From the NCBI RefSeq assembly GCF_001613225.1, contig NZ_BDBY01000065.1, positions 1-55,708 of the forward strand: a stretch of 55,708 nt of DNA, read 5' to 3'. Positions 35,955 through 44,017 of the stretch are shown here, piece after piece. Numbering within the stretch: the first letter of the stretch is position 1; each line of letters opens with the position of its first letter. Position numbers and translations under genes: made by a program. The DNA comes from Nocardia pseudovaccinii NBRC 100343. Its GTDB lineage: Bacteria > Actinomycetota > Actinomycetes > Mycobacteriales > Mycobacteriaceae. Under the pieces are notes generated by a model. It did not search any database. It saw only the letters and a program-made list of their open reading frames with translations, and was not told the origin of the DNA.

Positions 35955-36059
35955 TGCAGCCTCCAATCACGGTGTACCAGTCGATAACGCGCAGGCGACG
36001 GGACGCACAGGAGCCCAACAGGTTTTCCGAAAACTGAATGGAACCGATCGAGCCTATGA
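35955..36059 (+). CDS. Possible 34-residue basic peptide upstream of the Esx pair
   Basis: A short frame beginning MQPPITVYQSITRRRR starts at ATG 35955 with AGGGGGA five bases upstream. It ends 73 bases before the first esx gene. It is Arg-rich with no recognised domain. It could be a leader peptide or chance. The rest of 35776-36132 shows no other gene; AGGAGG just before 36133 is the ribosome site of the esx gene. Confidence 0.25.
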
Positions 36060-36132
36060 AGCGTCCAACCATATGAACAGGTCAGCTGGCACCTGCAATG
36101 TTTGACCATCAGTAGAACCAGGAGGAGCCACA

Positions 36133-36468
36133 GTGGCTAACACCGGCAAGCTCGAAGCGAGTCCCGAACTCATCCGCCAAAAGGCCAAGGAGTTCCAGGA
36201 GCAGCACGACAGCCTGATGGCCGCCATCAGGCAGCTGAAGACCGACGAAGACAACGTGACGAACGGTGCCAACTGGCAGGGCGCGGCCCGTGACGCGTTC
36301 AACGCGTTCATGGAGCGCTACTACTACCAGGCCGACAAGATGAACGACAAGCTGGCGGAGACCGCTGAGAAGCTCGTCAAGATGGGCACCTCGTTCCAGG
36401 ATCAGGACGACGAGTTCTCCAGCAAGGTGAATGCTCAGGTTTCCAGCCTGGATCTCCCTGCCGTCTAA
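36133..36468 (+). CDS. WXG100 family protein (ESX-4 substrate)
   Basis: WXG100 proteins are small helical hairpins exported as dimers by type VII systems. The 111-residue protein has a WxG turn at Trp48-Gln49-Gly50 (NWQGAARDAF) between two helices. At the end of helix 2 the export signal reads FxxxD (Phe88-Asp92), where YxxxD/E is usual. The GTG start at 36133 follows AGGAGG closely. It is the first of two esx genes, in the position of the esxU/esxT pair at ESX-4 of M. tuberculosis. Which of the two it corresponds to is not clear. Here the pair points away from rplM and towards eccC. Confidence 0.88.
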   Translation: MANTGKLEASPELIRQKAKEFQEQHDSLMAAIRQLKTDEDNVTNGANWQGAARDAFNAFMERYYYQADKMNDKLAETAEKLVKMGTSFQDQDDEFSSKVNAQVSSLDLPAV

Positions 36469-36499
36469 TCATTCCCGACTTACTCCCAAGGAGACTTCC

Positions 36500-36790
36500 A
36501 TGAGCCAGACCATCTCCGCCAATTTCGACGGCGTCGCAGAAGGCGCTCGGCAGATCGTCAAGCGTGCCGGGGACATTCAGACCGAGCTCGAGTCCTTCCA
36601 CAAGAAAGTCGAGGAGTACATCACCACGTACGGCTCGGGTTCCGCGAACGAGGCATTCGGCCAGTTCCAGGCCAACTGGAACCAGATGACCATCCAGCTG
36701 AACACCACCCTGCAGGGTGCCGGCCAGCTCATCGACAAGGGCAACTCGGAGCTGCAGGGCACCGACGTCGCCCTGTCGAACATCTTCTGA
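36500..36790 (+). CDS. WXG100-like protein lacking the Trp (ESX-4 substrate partner)
   Basis: The 96-residue protein starts at ATG 36500 after AAGGAG and lies 31 bases behind the first esx gene. It is a helical hairpin of WXG100 length, but the turn reads Tyr44-Gly45-Ser46-Gly47 and not WxG. The tail (SELQGTDVALSNIF) has no Tyr for a YxxxD/E signal. It is the likely heterodimer partner of the upstream protein. A strong stem-loop follows directly. Confidence 0.85.
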   Translation: MSQTISANFDGVAEGARQIVKRAGDIQTELESFHKKVEEYITTYGSGSANEAFGQFQANWNQMTIQLNTTLQGAGQLIDKGNSELQGTDVALSNIF

Positions 36791-36803
36791 GTCGAACTCG
36801 GAC

Positions 36804-36846
36804 AATTCGAGCCCCCGGCGATTGCCGGGGGCTCGAATTTATTTAT
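36804..36846. terminator. Strong, probably bidirectional terminator after the Esx pair
   Basis: A perfect 16-base stem (AATTCGAGCCCCCGGC, 36804-36819) pairs with GCCGGGGGCTCGAATT (36824-36839) around the loop GATT. A short T-rich stretch (TATTTAT) follows on the plus strand. It separates the plus-strand esx genes from the minus-strand Rv3446c-type gene ending at 36885 and could serve both. Confidence 0.85.
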
Positions 36847-36884
36847 GCGCTGAGTGCAGCGAAACCATACTGGGACAACACCAT

Positions 36885-38333
36885 TCAGGGATTGACCTGT
36901 AGCGAGGCCGCGAACTGCTCGCAGGGTTGTTTGATCGAGTCGGTGCCACCGAGGTACTGGCATCCGGTGCTGACCTGAAGTCCGTGCTCGACCAGGACGT
37001 GCCAGCTCACCGTTGAGCCGTCGCCTGGCTGTTCGGTGTAGGCGAGCCCGGACTTACCGCCGAAGACCACGTCGCGCTTCAGATCGCTCAGCTTGCCGTT
37101 GGGCTGCTGCTTCATCTGAGTTTCGAGATTGGCGGCGACCTGCTCGTATCCGGTACCCGGGGCGACCGGGGTCTGGATCAGGGTGATGCGGGCACGGGTT
37201 CCGTCCGACGGGACGAGGTCGACTCGCGATTTGGCTGGATCGATGGCCTGCGTCAGGCGCCACCCGGACGGGATCTGAAAGCGTACGCGTCCAACGGTTT
37301 CCGATGACGGCTTCGAGGTCGTCGGCGATTGGGTGACCGGCGACTGTGCGGTCGTGCCTGCGGCCGCTGATGTGCTCGCCGCCGAAGCCGCAGGAGTATC
37401 GTCCGAGCCGCCGAATGCGAATATGGCACCGGCGGCCACCGCGGCGACCACCAGCACTCCGGCAATACCAGCGATCGCATAGGCCTTGGTATTTCGGCCG
37501 GGTGGCTGCATGGCCGCGGCCCGCTGACGCAGCGGCTGCATCCACTCGGTGGTCGGCAACGGCGCGACTTCGGGCTGATATTCCGGTTCCTGCTGTGGTC
37601 CGCGCATCAGATCCGCGCCCGCGATCGGACGCACTTCGATCGCCTGTGTGCAGACCTGTTGCACCGCCGAACGAATCAGGTCCAGCTTCGCCGAATCGGA
37701 AACTCCGACGGCCTGAACAAAATCGGCTGGCTGACCCGCGAGCACGCGATCGATGAGCTCGCACAGATCGTAGAAGCCACTCGACTCCGGATCGACATCG
37801 GCGACCGCGAGATTCGGTTCGTGTTCACACGATTCGATTCGAATACCCTGATGGCTGCGCACCACCGCGGTCGCGGTGGTCGAGAGCGGGCCGCATTCCA
37901 AGACGACCGTGCGACGGCTGCGGGCGGTGCCGACATCGGCGATCACCGCGCGAATCGCCATGTCCTCGAACACCACATCCGCGGCGAAGCGGCGGGCGGC
38001 CTCGGCGAATACCGCTCGCCGACGACCACCCCATTCGGTCGGACATACGACGGTGAGCTGCGCACACGGAACCGGGACACCTAGGTTGCGCATTACGGTG
38101 CCGACTACCGAGCCCATCGCCTCGGCGAGACTCGGCACGCGCGGCAGCAAGGCGATCCGATCCGCCGCGATGTACTGGACGGCTGAGCTGACCTGTGTCG
38201 GCGGCGTAAGTGGCTCGCCGACAACGAGATCGCCGTTGCTGCCGAGCACCACCGACGGCGGCACATCCCAATGTGTGGCCGGACCGCGCGCCCATATTCG
38301 GGTGTCGGTCACCACCAGATCGACGTTCGACAT
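36885..38333 (-). CDS. Type VII secretion-associated protein, Rv3446c family
   Basis: The protein of about 482 residues carries an N-terminal Hsp70/actin-like domain without a clear ATP site (VVCPTEWGGRRRAVFAEAARR, then VVLECGPLSTTATAVV). One membrane helix lies at about 265-290 (YAIAGIAGVLVVAAVAAGAI). A Ser/Thr/Ala linker follows, then an outer C-terminal domain of the TIGR03931 type (VRFQIPSGWRLTQ, ending with a Cys pair in TGCQYLGG and KQPCEQF). In M. tuberculosis Rv3446c sits next to eccC4, as here. The ATG at 38333 overlaps the eccC stop (TGATG), so the two are translated together. Its role in ESX-4 is not known. Confidence 0.85.
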   Translation of the reverse strand: MSNVDLVVTDTRIWARGPATHWDVPPSVVLGSNGDLVVGEPLTPPTQVSSAVQYIAADRIALLPRVPSLAEAMGSVVGTVMRNLGVPVPCAQLTVVCPTEWGGRRRAVFAEAARRFAADVVFEDMAIRAVIADVGTARSRRTVVLECGPLSTTATAVVRSHQGIRIESCEHEPNLAVADVDPESSGFYDLCELIDRVLAGQPADFVQAVGVSDSAKLDLIRSAVQQVCTQAIEVRPIAGADLMRGPQQEPEYQPEVAPLPTTEWMQPLRQRAAAMQPPGRNTKAYAIAGIAGVLVVAAVAAGAIFAFGGSDDTPAASAASTSAAAGTTAQSPVTQSPTTSKPSSETVGRVRFQIPSGWRLTQAIDPAKSRVDLVPSDGTRARITLIQTPVAPGTGYEQVAANLETQMKQQPNGKLSDLKRDVVFGGKSGLAYTEQPGDGSTVSWHVLVEHGLQVSTGCQYLGGTDSIKQPCEQFAASLQVNP

Positions 38334-41300
38334 CACTCGGCCGGTGGCATCCAGGCCAGCTGAATCAAGCCCTCGGTATTGCGCGTGACGTATGTGCCAC
38401 GCCCAGGCGGTTTGATACCGGGGCGGGTGGTGCCGAACAGCACGCCCTCGTCCTTATTACAGCTCATGACCAGAGCGGCCGAACCGAGATCCTTCATGCG
38501 CGCCACCGTCGCCTCGTACATGGCCCGGCTGGCACCGCCGGAGCGCCGCGCGATGATCACATGGAAACCGAGATCACGCGCATGCGGCAGGTGGTCGACC
38601 AGTGCCGACACCGGATTGCCGCTGGAGGAGGCGACCAGGTCGTAGTCGTCGACGATGACGTACAGCTCCGGACCACGCCACCACGAGCGGTCGCGCAACT
38701 GCTGTGGCGTGACGTCGGGTCCCGGCGTCCGCTGCGCGACATAGGCGGCGAGATCGGCCATGTTCTGGGTGAACTGCGGTGCGGTGGAACCGTATCCGGC
38801 GAGGTATCCGTCTGGCACGAGTCCCAGCATCGACCGTCGGTAGTCGCCGAGGATGAAACGCGCCTGATCCGGGGTATTCGACGCCGCGATGCTCTCGATG
38901 ATCGTCCGGAGCAATGTCGTCTTACCGCTCTCGGTATCACCGAGGACGATGAAGTGCGGGCTCTCGTTGAAGTCGAGATAGACCGGGGCCAGCTCGGACT
39001 CGTTGATACCGAGCGGAATTCGCATGCACTTGACGTCCGGGTCGACCTGCGACGGCCAGTTGCCCGCGAGCTGCAGCAACTGCTCGCGCGGCAGCAGTTC
39101 CGGCAGCATCCTGGCCGCGGGCGCGGGGCGGCCCGGGGTCAGCCGGGCGATGGTCGCCACCGCATCGGCGACGGCCTGGCCGAGGTTGTCCTGATCCGCG
39201 CTTCCATCGATGCGCGGCAGACCGGTCAGCATGTGCAGGCACTCGGGCGTCATACCGCGTCCCGGACGGCCCTGCGGCACAAGCGAAGCGAACTTGCGGC
39301 CGAGATCGGAGTCCATGGGGTCACCGAGGCGGAGCTCGATGCGGGTGCCGATCTGGTCTTTCAGAGCGGGGCGTGCCTCGGCCCAGCGCGCGAGGGCGAT
39401 GACCACGTGGACGCCGTAGGACAGGCCCTGCACCGCGAGATTCATGATGGGCTGCTCGAGGGGGTCGAAGTCCTGGCGGATGGAGCCGAAGCCGTCGATG
39501 ACCAGGAAGACATCGCCGAAGGGGTCCTCGTGCGCACCGGCTGCACCGGGACTGCTGGCCGGATCCATGGCGCGCAGGCGACGGAATTCGGTCATCGACT
39601 CGATGCCGAGTTGACGGAACCGAGCCTCGCGCTGGCGGACGATGGTGGTCATCTCGGCGATGGTGCGGCGGACCTTGTCCTCGTCGAGACGGCTGGCCAC
39701 CGAGCCCACGTGCGGCAGGGCTTCGAGGCTGGCCAGGGTGCCGCCACCGAAGTCGAGGCAGTAGAACTGCACCTGTTCGGCGGTGTGGGTAAGGGACAGA
39801 GCCATGATCATGGTGCGCAGAGCCGTCGACTTGCCCGACTGCGGGCCACCGACGACCGCGACATTGCCTCGCGAACCCGACAGGTCCACGACGAAGGGGT
39901 CGCGGCGCTGGTCGTAGGGGCGGTCGACGATGCCCATGGGCGCGCGCAGGGTGGCGACGGCGGAGTATTCGCCGGTGAGCACACTGCGTGGGATGAGTTG
40001 GTCGAGGGTGGGGGCCTCTTCCAAGGGCGGGAGCCAGATCTCGTGGGCCGGGCGGCCGTGGCCGGTGATGCGGGAGGCCAGCATATTGAGATTGGAGATT
40101 TGTTCGCCGTCGTCGGACTGCGGTTCGGGATCGTGCGACGGCTCGGACGGCAGCGGGACCCGGTCGATGGTGCGGAAGTCGACGTGGGTGGCGGTGAAAG
40201 GGCGTGCCTTGATGTCGATTTCGCCGCCCGCGACACCGGCCTGGGTGACCTCCCGCTGGGAGCCGCCGCCGACGTAGGGGCCGGAGACGTAGGAGGCCTG
40301 GAAGCGCTGGATCTCACCGGAGTCGGACTTGAGGTAACCACCGCCGGGGACGCCGGGCAGGTTGTAGGCGTCGGGGACGCCGAGGACCTGTCGGGATTCG
40401 TTGGCGGAGAAGGTCTTCAGACCGATGCGGTAGGAGAGGTGGCTCTCCAGCCCCTTCAGCTTGCCTTCTTCGAGGCGCTGCGAGGCCAGCAGCAGGTGCA
40501 CGTGCAGCGAGCGGCCGAGGCGGCCGATCATCACGAACAGTTCGGCGAAATCCGGGTGCTGGGTGAGCAATTCGGAGAACTCGTCGAGCACCACGAACAG
40601 TGCGGGCAGCGGGTCCAGATCGGCGCCCGCGGCGCGCGCCTTCTCGTATTCGGAGACGTTGGCGAAGTTGCCCGCCTGGCGCAGTACTTCCTGGCGGCGG
40701 TTCATCTCACCGGCCAGGGCGTCGCGCATACGGTCGACGAGGTCGGCTTCCTCTTCGAGGTTGGTGATGACGGCCGCGACGTGCGGTACGCCGTCCAAGC
40801 CGAGGAAGGTCGCACCACCCTTGAAGTCGACGAGCACCAGGTTCAGCTGGTCCGGCGAATGGGTCGCCAGCAAGCTGAGCACCAGGGTGCGCAGGAATTC
40901 CGACTTACCGGAACCGGTTGCGCCGATGCACAATCCGTGCGGGCCCATACCGCTTTCGGCGGCTTCCTTGATATCGAGTTCGATGGGCGCACCGTCCGCG
41001 CCGACACCGAAGGGCACGCGCAGCCGCTCGCGGCCGTATCGGGGACGCCAGGCGTGCTCGGGATTGAATGTGCCGATATCGCCGAGCTTCATCAGCTGGG
41101 TCCAGGTCGAGATCACTTCGGCGTCATCGTGTTCGACATCGCTGCTGCGCTGGGTCGCGGCGCGGTACGGCGCGAGTCGGCGCGCGACCTGCTGGGCCTG
41201 CTGCGGGCTGATCCGGTCGATCAGCGCGAAACGCTCCTGGTTGCCAGTAGCGCCGCGACCGACGCATTCACCGTTCTCGACGACCATCTTGATGCCGCGC

Positions 41301-42376
41301 GAAACCGCCAAACGCGGCGCGTAGCCGCACAAGTCGATGATGGTCACGCCCTCGTAACCGGATTCGCGAAGTTGGTCTTCTTCGGCCTCGAGCAGACCGC
41401 CGTCGACGACAATGACGATATGCACCAGGTTGGCGTTGGCCGGCTGGTTACGGGAGTAGCGAACGCGGTTGGCCAGCAACGGATGCAGGCCCGCGGTGGC
41501 CTCCCGGATCGAACCGTAGAACATGCGCTGGGTGCCGATGCCGTCCTGCGCGTCCGGATGCTGGGTGTGCGGTAGCCACTTGGTCCACTCCCATTCGCGG
41601 GCGGTGTCCGGGCCGCAGACGACGGCGATGAGCACCTGGTCCGGCGCCTGGAACATGCACAGCTGCAACAGCATTGCTCGGGTCATATCGCGCGCCTCGG
41701 CGCGGTCGCCGTCCAGTGCGATGGTCGCGAAGCCCTTGACCGCGATCGCGGTCGGCAGATCCGGAACGGTGGAGTGCGCGCGCACGAAGCGACGCAGCGA
41801 AACCGCCGCGATCGGCTCCAATTCCTCGACCGGACCGGTCTCCGGCGCGACCAGACGGGTGGCCAGGCGCTGTCCGCCGGTGCCGATGCGGGCGTGGCAG
41901 AAGTCTTTGTCCCCGGCGCGGCGTTCCCACATGCGGGAAGTTCCGGCCAGCATCCAGATCAGAGCCGGCTCCGGATGGCTCCATTCGACGGAAGCGCGCT
42001 GCTGCGTGGCGGTTTGGTCGACGTCCTTGCGGACCTGATCGAGGTAGCGCAGATAGTCCTTGCGGTCCTCGTTCGCCTCGGCCGCCTTCTGCCCCTTGCC
42101 GCCGCCCTGACCGGCGAACATGCCGACCATGGAGACGACCATCATCATCGGGAACATCATGCTCATCGGGTTCGACGTGATGCTGCTGCCGCCCTGGGTG
42201 AACATCAGCGCCATCATGCCGACCATGCCGACGACCATCACGACCGGCATCAGCTTCGATACCAGGCTGCCCGGTGTCACCCTTGGGATTTCAGGCGGCG
42301 GCTGCAGCGTGACCTCGCCACCTGGCGAGCGCGGCATCTCGCGACGCGCGCGCCGCTGGAACCGGACGGTACTCAT
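38333..42376 (-). CDS. eccC4: ESX-4 ATPase EccC (FtsK/SpoIIIE type)
   Basis: EccC is the motor of the type VII membrane complex and recognises Esx substrates. The 1347-residue protein has two N-terminal membrane helices (about 38-85, Met-rich) and three FtsK/SpoIIIE ATPase domains. Walker A motifs are GATGSGKSE (about 485), GGPQSGKST (about 845) and GDTESGKTT (about 1145). Walker B regions are LVLVDFKGGATF, FYCLDFGGGTL and YVIVDDYD. All three nucleotide sites look intact in the Lys/Ser-Thr positions. The start ATG 42376 gives the family N-terminus MSTVRFQRRARRE, with GAGGGGG upstream. It is a single chain, not split as in ESX-1. It is divergent from eccD. Confidence 0.95.
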   Translation of the reverse strand: MSTVRFQRRARREMPRSPGGEVTLQPPPEIPRVTPGSLVSKLMPVVMVVGMVGMMALMFTQGGSSITSNPMSMMFPMMMVVSMVGMFAGQGGGKGQKAAEANEDRKDYLRYLDQVRKDVDQTATQQRASVEWSHPEPALIWMLAGTSRMWERRAGDKDFCHARIGTGGQRLATRLVAPETGPVEELEPIAAVSLRRFVRAHSTVPDLPTAIAVKGFATIALDGDRAEARDMTRAMLLQLCMFQAPDQVLIAVVCGPDTAREWEWTKWLPHTQHPDAQDGIGTQRMFYGSIREATAGLHPLLANRVRYSRNQPANANLVHIVIVVDGGLLEAEEDQLRESGYEGVTIIDLCGYAPRLAVSRGIKMVVENGECVGRGATGNQERFALIDRISPQQAQQVARRLAPYRAATQRSSDVEHDDAEVISTWTQLMKLGDIGTFNPEHAWRPRYGRERLRVPFGVGADGAPIELDIKEAAESGMGPHGLCIGATGSGKSEFLRTLVLSLLATHSPDQLNLVLVDFKGGATFLGLDGVPHVAAVITNLEEEADLVDRMRDALAGEMNRRQEVLRQAGNFANVSEYEKARAAGADLDPLPALFVVLDEFSELLTQHPDFAELFVMIGRLGRSLHVHLLLASQRLEEGKLKGLESHLSYRIGLKTFSANESRQVLGVPDAYNLPGVPGGGYLKSDSGEIQRFQASYVSGPYVGGGSQREVTQAGVAGGEIDIKARPFTATHVDFRTIDRVPLPSEPSHDPEPQSDDGEQISNLNMLASRITGHGRPAHEIWLPPLEEAPTLDQLIPRSVLTGEYSAVATLRAPMGIVDRPYDQRRDPFVVDLSGSRGNVAVVGGPQSGKSTALRTMIMALSLTHTAEQVQFYCLDFGGGTLASLEALPHVGSVASRLDEDKVRRTIAEMTTIVRQREARFRQLGIESMTEFRRLRAMDPASSPGAAGAHEDPFGDVFLVIDGFGSIRQDFDPLEQPIMNLAVQGLSYGVHVVIALARWAEARPALKDQIGTRIELRLGDPMDSDLGRKFASLVPQGRPGRGMTPECLHMLTGLPRIDGSADQDNLGQAVADAVATIARLTPGRPAPAARMLPELLPREQLLQLAGNWPSQVDPDVKCMRIPLGINESELAPVYLDFNESPHFIVLGDTESGKTTLLRTIIESIAASNTPDQARFILGDYRRSMLGLVPDGYLAGYGSTAPQFTQNMADLAAYVAQRTPGPDVTPQQLRDRSWWRGPELYVIVDDYDLVASSSGNPVSALVDHLPHARDLGFHVIIARRSGGASRAMYEATVARMKDLGSAALVMSCNKDEGVLFGTTRPGIKPPGRGTYVTRNTEGLIQLAWMPPAE

Positions 42377-42550
42377 CGGACGAGATCCCCCTCTTCGCAA
42401 GCTGCGCTTTTTCGGCCTCAGTGTAGAGGCCACAGCTGACATGTCGTACAGTTCGACCAGCATTCTGCTGCCCGAACGGTGGGTTCGCAAGCTTGGCCCC
42501 CTCGCTCACGGGACGCGGAAATACGAGGTAGAGACCGAGTTGGGGGAAGC

Positions 42551-44017
42551 TTGACGCACGCGCGACTTGACCACATCGACGAAGAATCCTCGCGCGGCAT
42601 CGTCCGTGCGCCCGACCTTGCCCGGGTCACGATTCTCGCGAAGCACACCCAGGTGGACATGGCGATTCCGGTCGATGTGCCGGTCGCGCTGGTGATCCCG
42701 AGTGTCGTCGATATGGTCGCTCAACACAGCCGCACCAACGATTTCGACAATGAGGGGGAGCGCTTCGAGCCCGCCGAATGGGTGCTGGCCAGGATCGGCC
42801 ATCCGCCCTTCTCCAATTCGCTGAGCCTTGGTGAGCACGGTGTGCGCGACGGCGAGTTGCTCATGTTGGAGAGTGCCTCGCATACCGCGCCGACGCCGCT
42901 GTTCGACGACATCATGTACAACGTCGCGATCGCCGACGCCGATCACTACCGCAGCTGGACCCCGAAGGTCGCGCGGATCACCGGTTCGGTGCTCGCAGCG
43001 CTGACCATGATCGTCGGCTGCCTCGGTCTTCTGCTGTCCAAAGACGCACTGCCGGGCTGGATCAGCGGTTCGCTCGGGTTGACCGTGGCGATTCTGCTGG
43101 TGGTCGCGGGCATGGTGCTCAGCAGGATGTACGGCGACATCTCGACCGCGCTGGTGCTCGGCGGCTGTGCGCTGCCCGCCGCGTTCACCGCCGGAATGCT
43201 TTACGTGCCCGACGATTACGGCTGGGCGCATCTGCTGCTCGGTTCGGTATTGGTCGGCGCGACAGCGGTTCTCGCGTGGCGCGTCACCGGCGTCGGGCTC
43301 GCGCTGTTCATCGGCGCGGCAACGCTCGCGGTGTACGCGGTCCCCGCCGCGCTGGTCGGCGTGCTCACCGACCAGCCGGAGAAGGCCATCGGCGCCGTCG
43401 TCGCCGCGGTCGGACTCGCGGGTCTTTCGCTCGCGCCGCGGGTTTCGATGCTGCTGGCCAGCCTTCCGCTGCCGCCGGTGCCCTCCCCCGGCACCCCGAT
43501 CGACCCGACCGAGGACGATCCGGACGATCACCGCGCGCTGCCGACCATGGACGCGCTGCGGGTGAAGTCGGAACGGGCCCGGATGTACCTGGCCGGACTC
43601 GTCTCGGCGACCACACTGCTTTCTGTGGCGGGTGCGTTGGCGGGCACCGACCCCGGCGCGCAGGATCCGTATTGGCCGGGTATCGCGCTGGCGCTGGTGA
43701 CCGCCGTGGTGCTGATGTTCCGCAGCCGGACCTACGCGGGTGCCGAACAGGCCGTGGTGCTGATCGCGGGCGGCGCGTCGATCGTGCTGATCATGATGGT
43801 CGGCGTCGCCGTCGGCATGGAACAGCCGCTGGCCGTCTTCGGTGCGGCGATGGTGGTGCTGGTCGCCGCGCTGATTCTCGGCATCATCATTCCGAACCAG
43901 TCCGCGACACCGCCGATGCGCCGTGGCGTCGAATTGCTCGAGTACGCGTTCGTGGCCGCCGTGCTGCCGCTGGTGTTCTGGGTGGCCTCGCTCTACTCGC
44001 TCGTTCGCGGGCTGTGA
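42551..44017 (+). CDS. eccD4: ESX-4 membrane channel component EccD
   Basis: EccD forms most of the membrane part of the type VII complex. The protein of about 488 residues has an N-terminal ubiquitin-like domain (about 1-105, with ARVTILAKHTQVDMAIPVDV). About eleven membrane helices follow, starting near residue 140, with a charged loop in the middle (about 330-350). I chose TTG 42551 with GGGGGAA just upstream, which gives a normal family N-terminus. The stop overlaps the mycP start (GTGA), so the two genes are coupled. The 174 bases up to eccC hold the divergent promoters. Confidence 0.93.
   Translation: MTHARLDHIDEESSRGIVRAPDLARVTILAKHTQVDMAIPVDVPVALVIPSVVDMVAQHSRTNDFDNEGERFEPAEWVLARIGHPPFSNSLSLGEHGVRDGELLMLESASHTAPTPLFDDIMYNVAIADADHYRSWTPKVARITGSVLAALTMIVGCLGLLLSKDALPGWISGSLGLTVAILLVVAGMVLSRMYGDISTALVLGGCALPAAFTAGMLYVPDDYGWAHLLLGSVLVGATAVLAWRVTGVGLALFIGAATLAVYAVPAALVGVLTDQPEKAIGAVVAAVGLAGLSLAPRVSMLLASLPLPPVPSPGTPIDPTEDDPDDHRALPTMDALRVKSERARMYLAGLVSATTLLSVAGALAGTDPGAQDPYWPGIALALVTAVVLMFRSRTYAGAEQAVVLIAGGASIVLIMMVGVAVGMEQPLAVFGAAMVVLVAALILGIIIPNQSATPPMRRGVELLEYAFVAAVLPLVFWVASLYSLVRGL

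Noticed and set aside
35866..36105. Frame of 79 codons upstream of the Esx pair
   Set aside because: It has a GTG start with no ribosome site and a composition unlike coding DNA here; it runs into the esx leader region.
36322..36336. YYQAD in the first Esx protein as a YxxxD export signal
   Set aside because: It lies inside helix 2 near its start, whereas the signal belongs behind helix 2.
38210..41575. Open frame of 1121 codons on the plus strand opposite eccC
   Set aside because: It is antisense to a gene with three ATPase domains, is low in hydrophobic patterning and reflects high GC at third positions.
43276..44013. Frame running ahead of mycP and overlapping eccD
   Set aside because: It is only an upstream extension of the mycP frame; the Arg/Gly-rich part has no signal peptide, and GTG 44014 gives a proper one.
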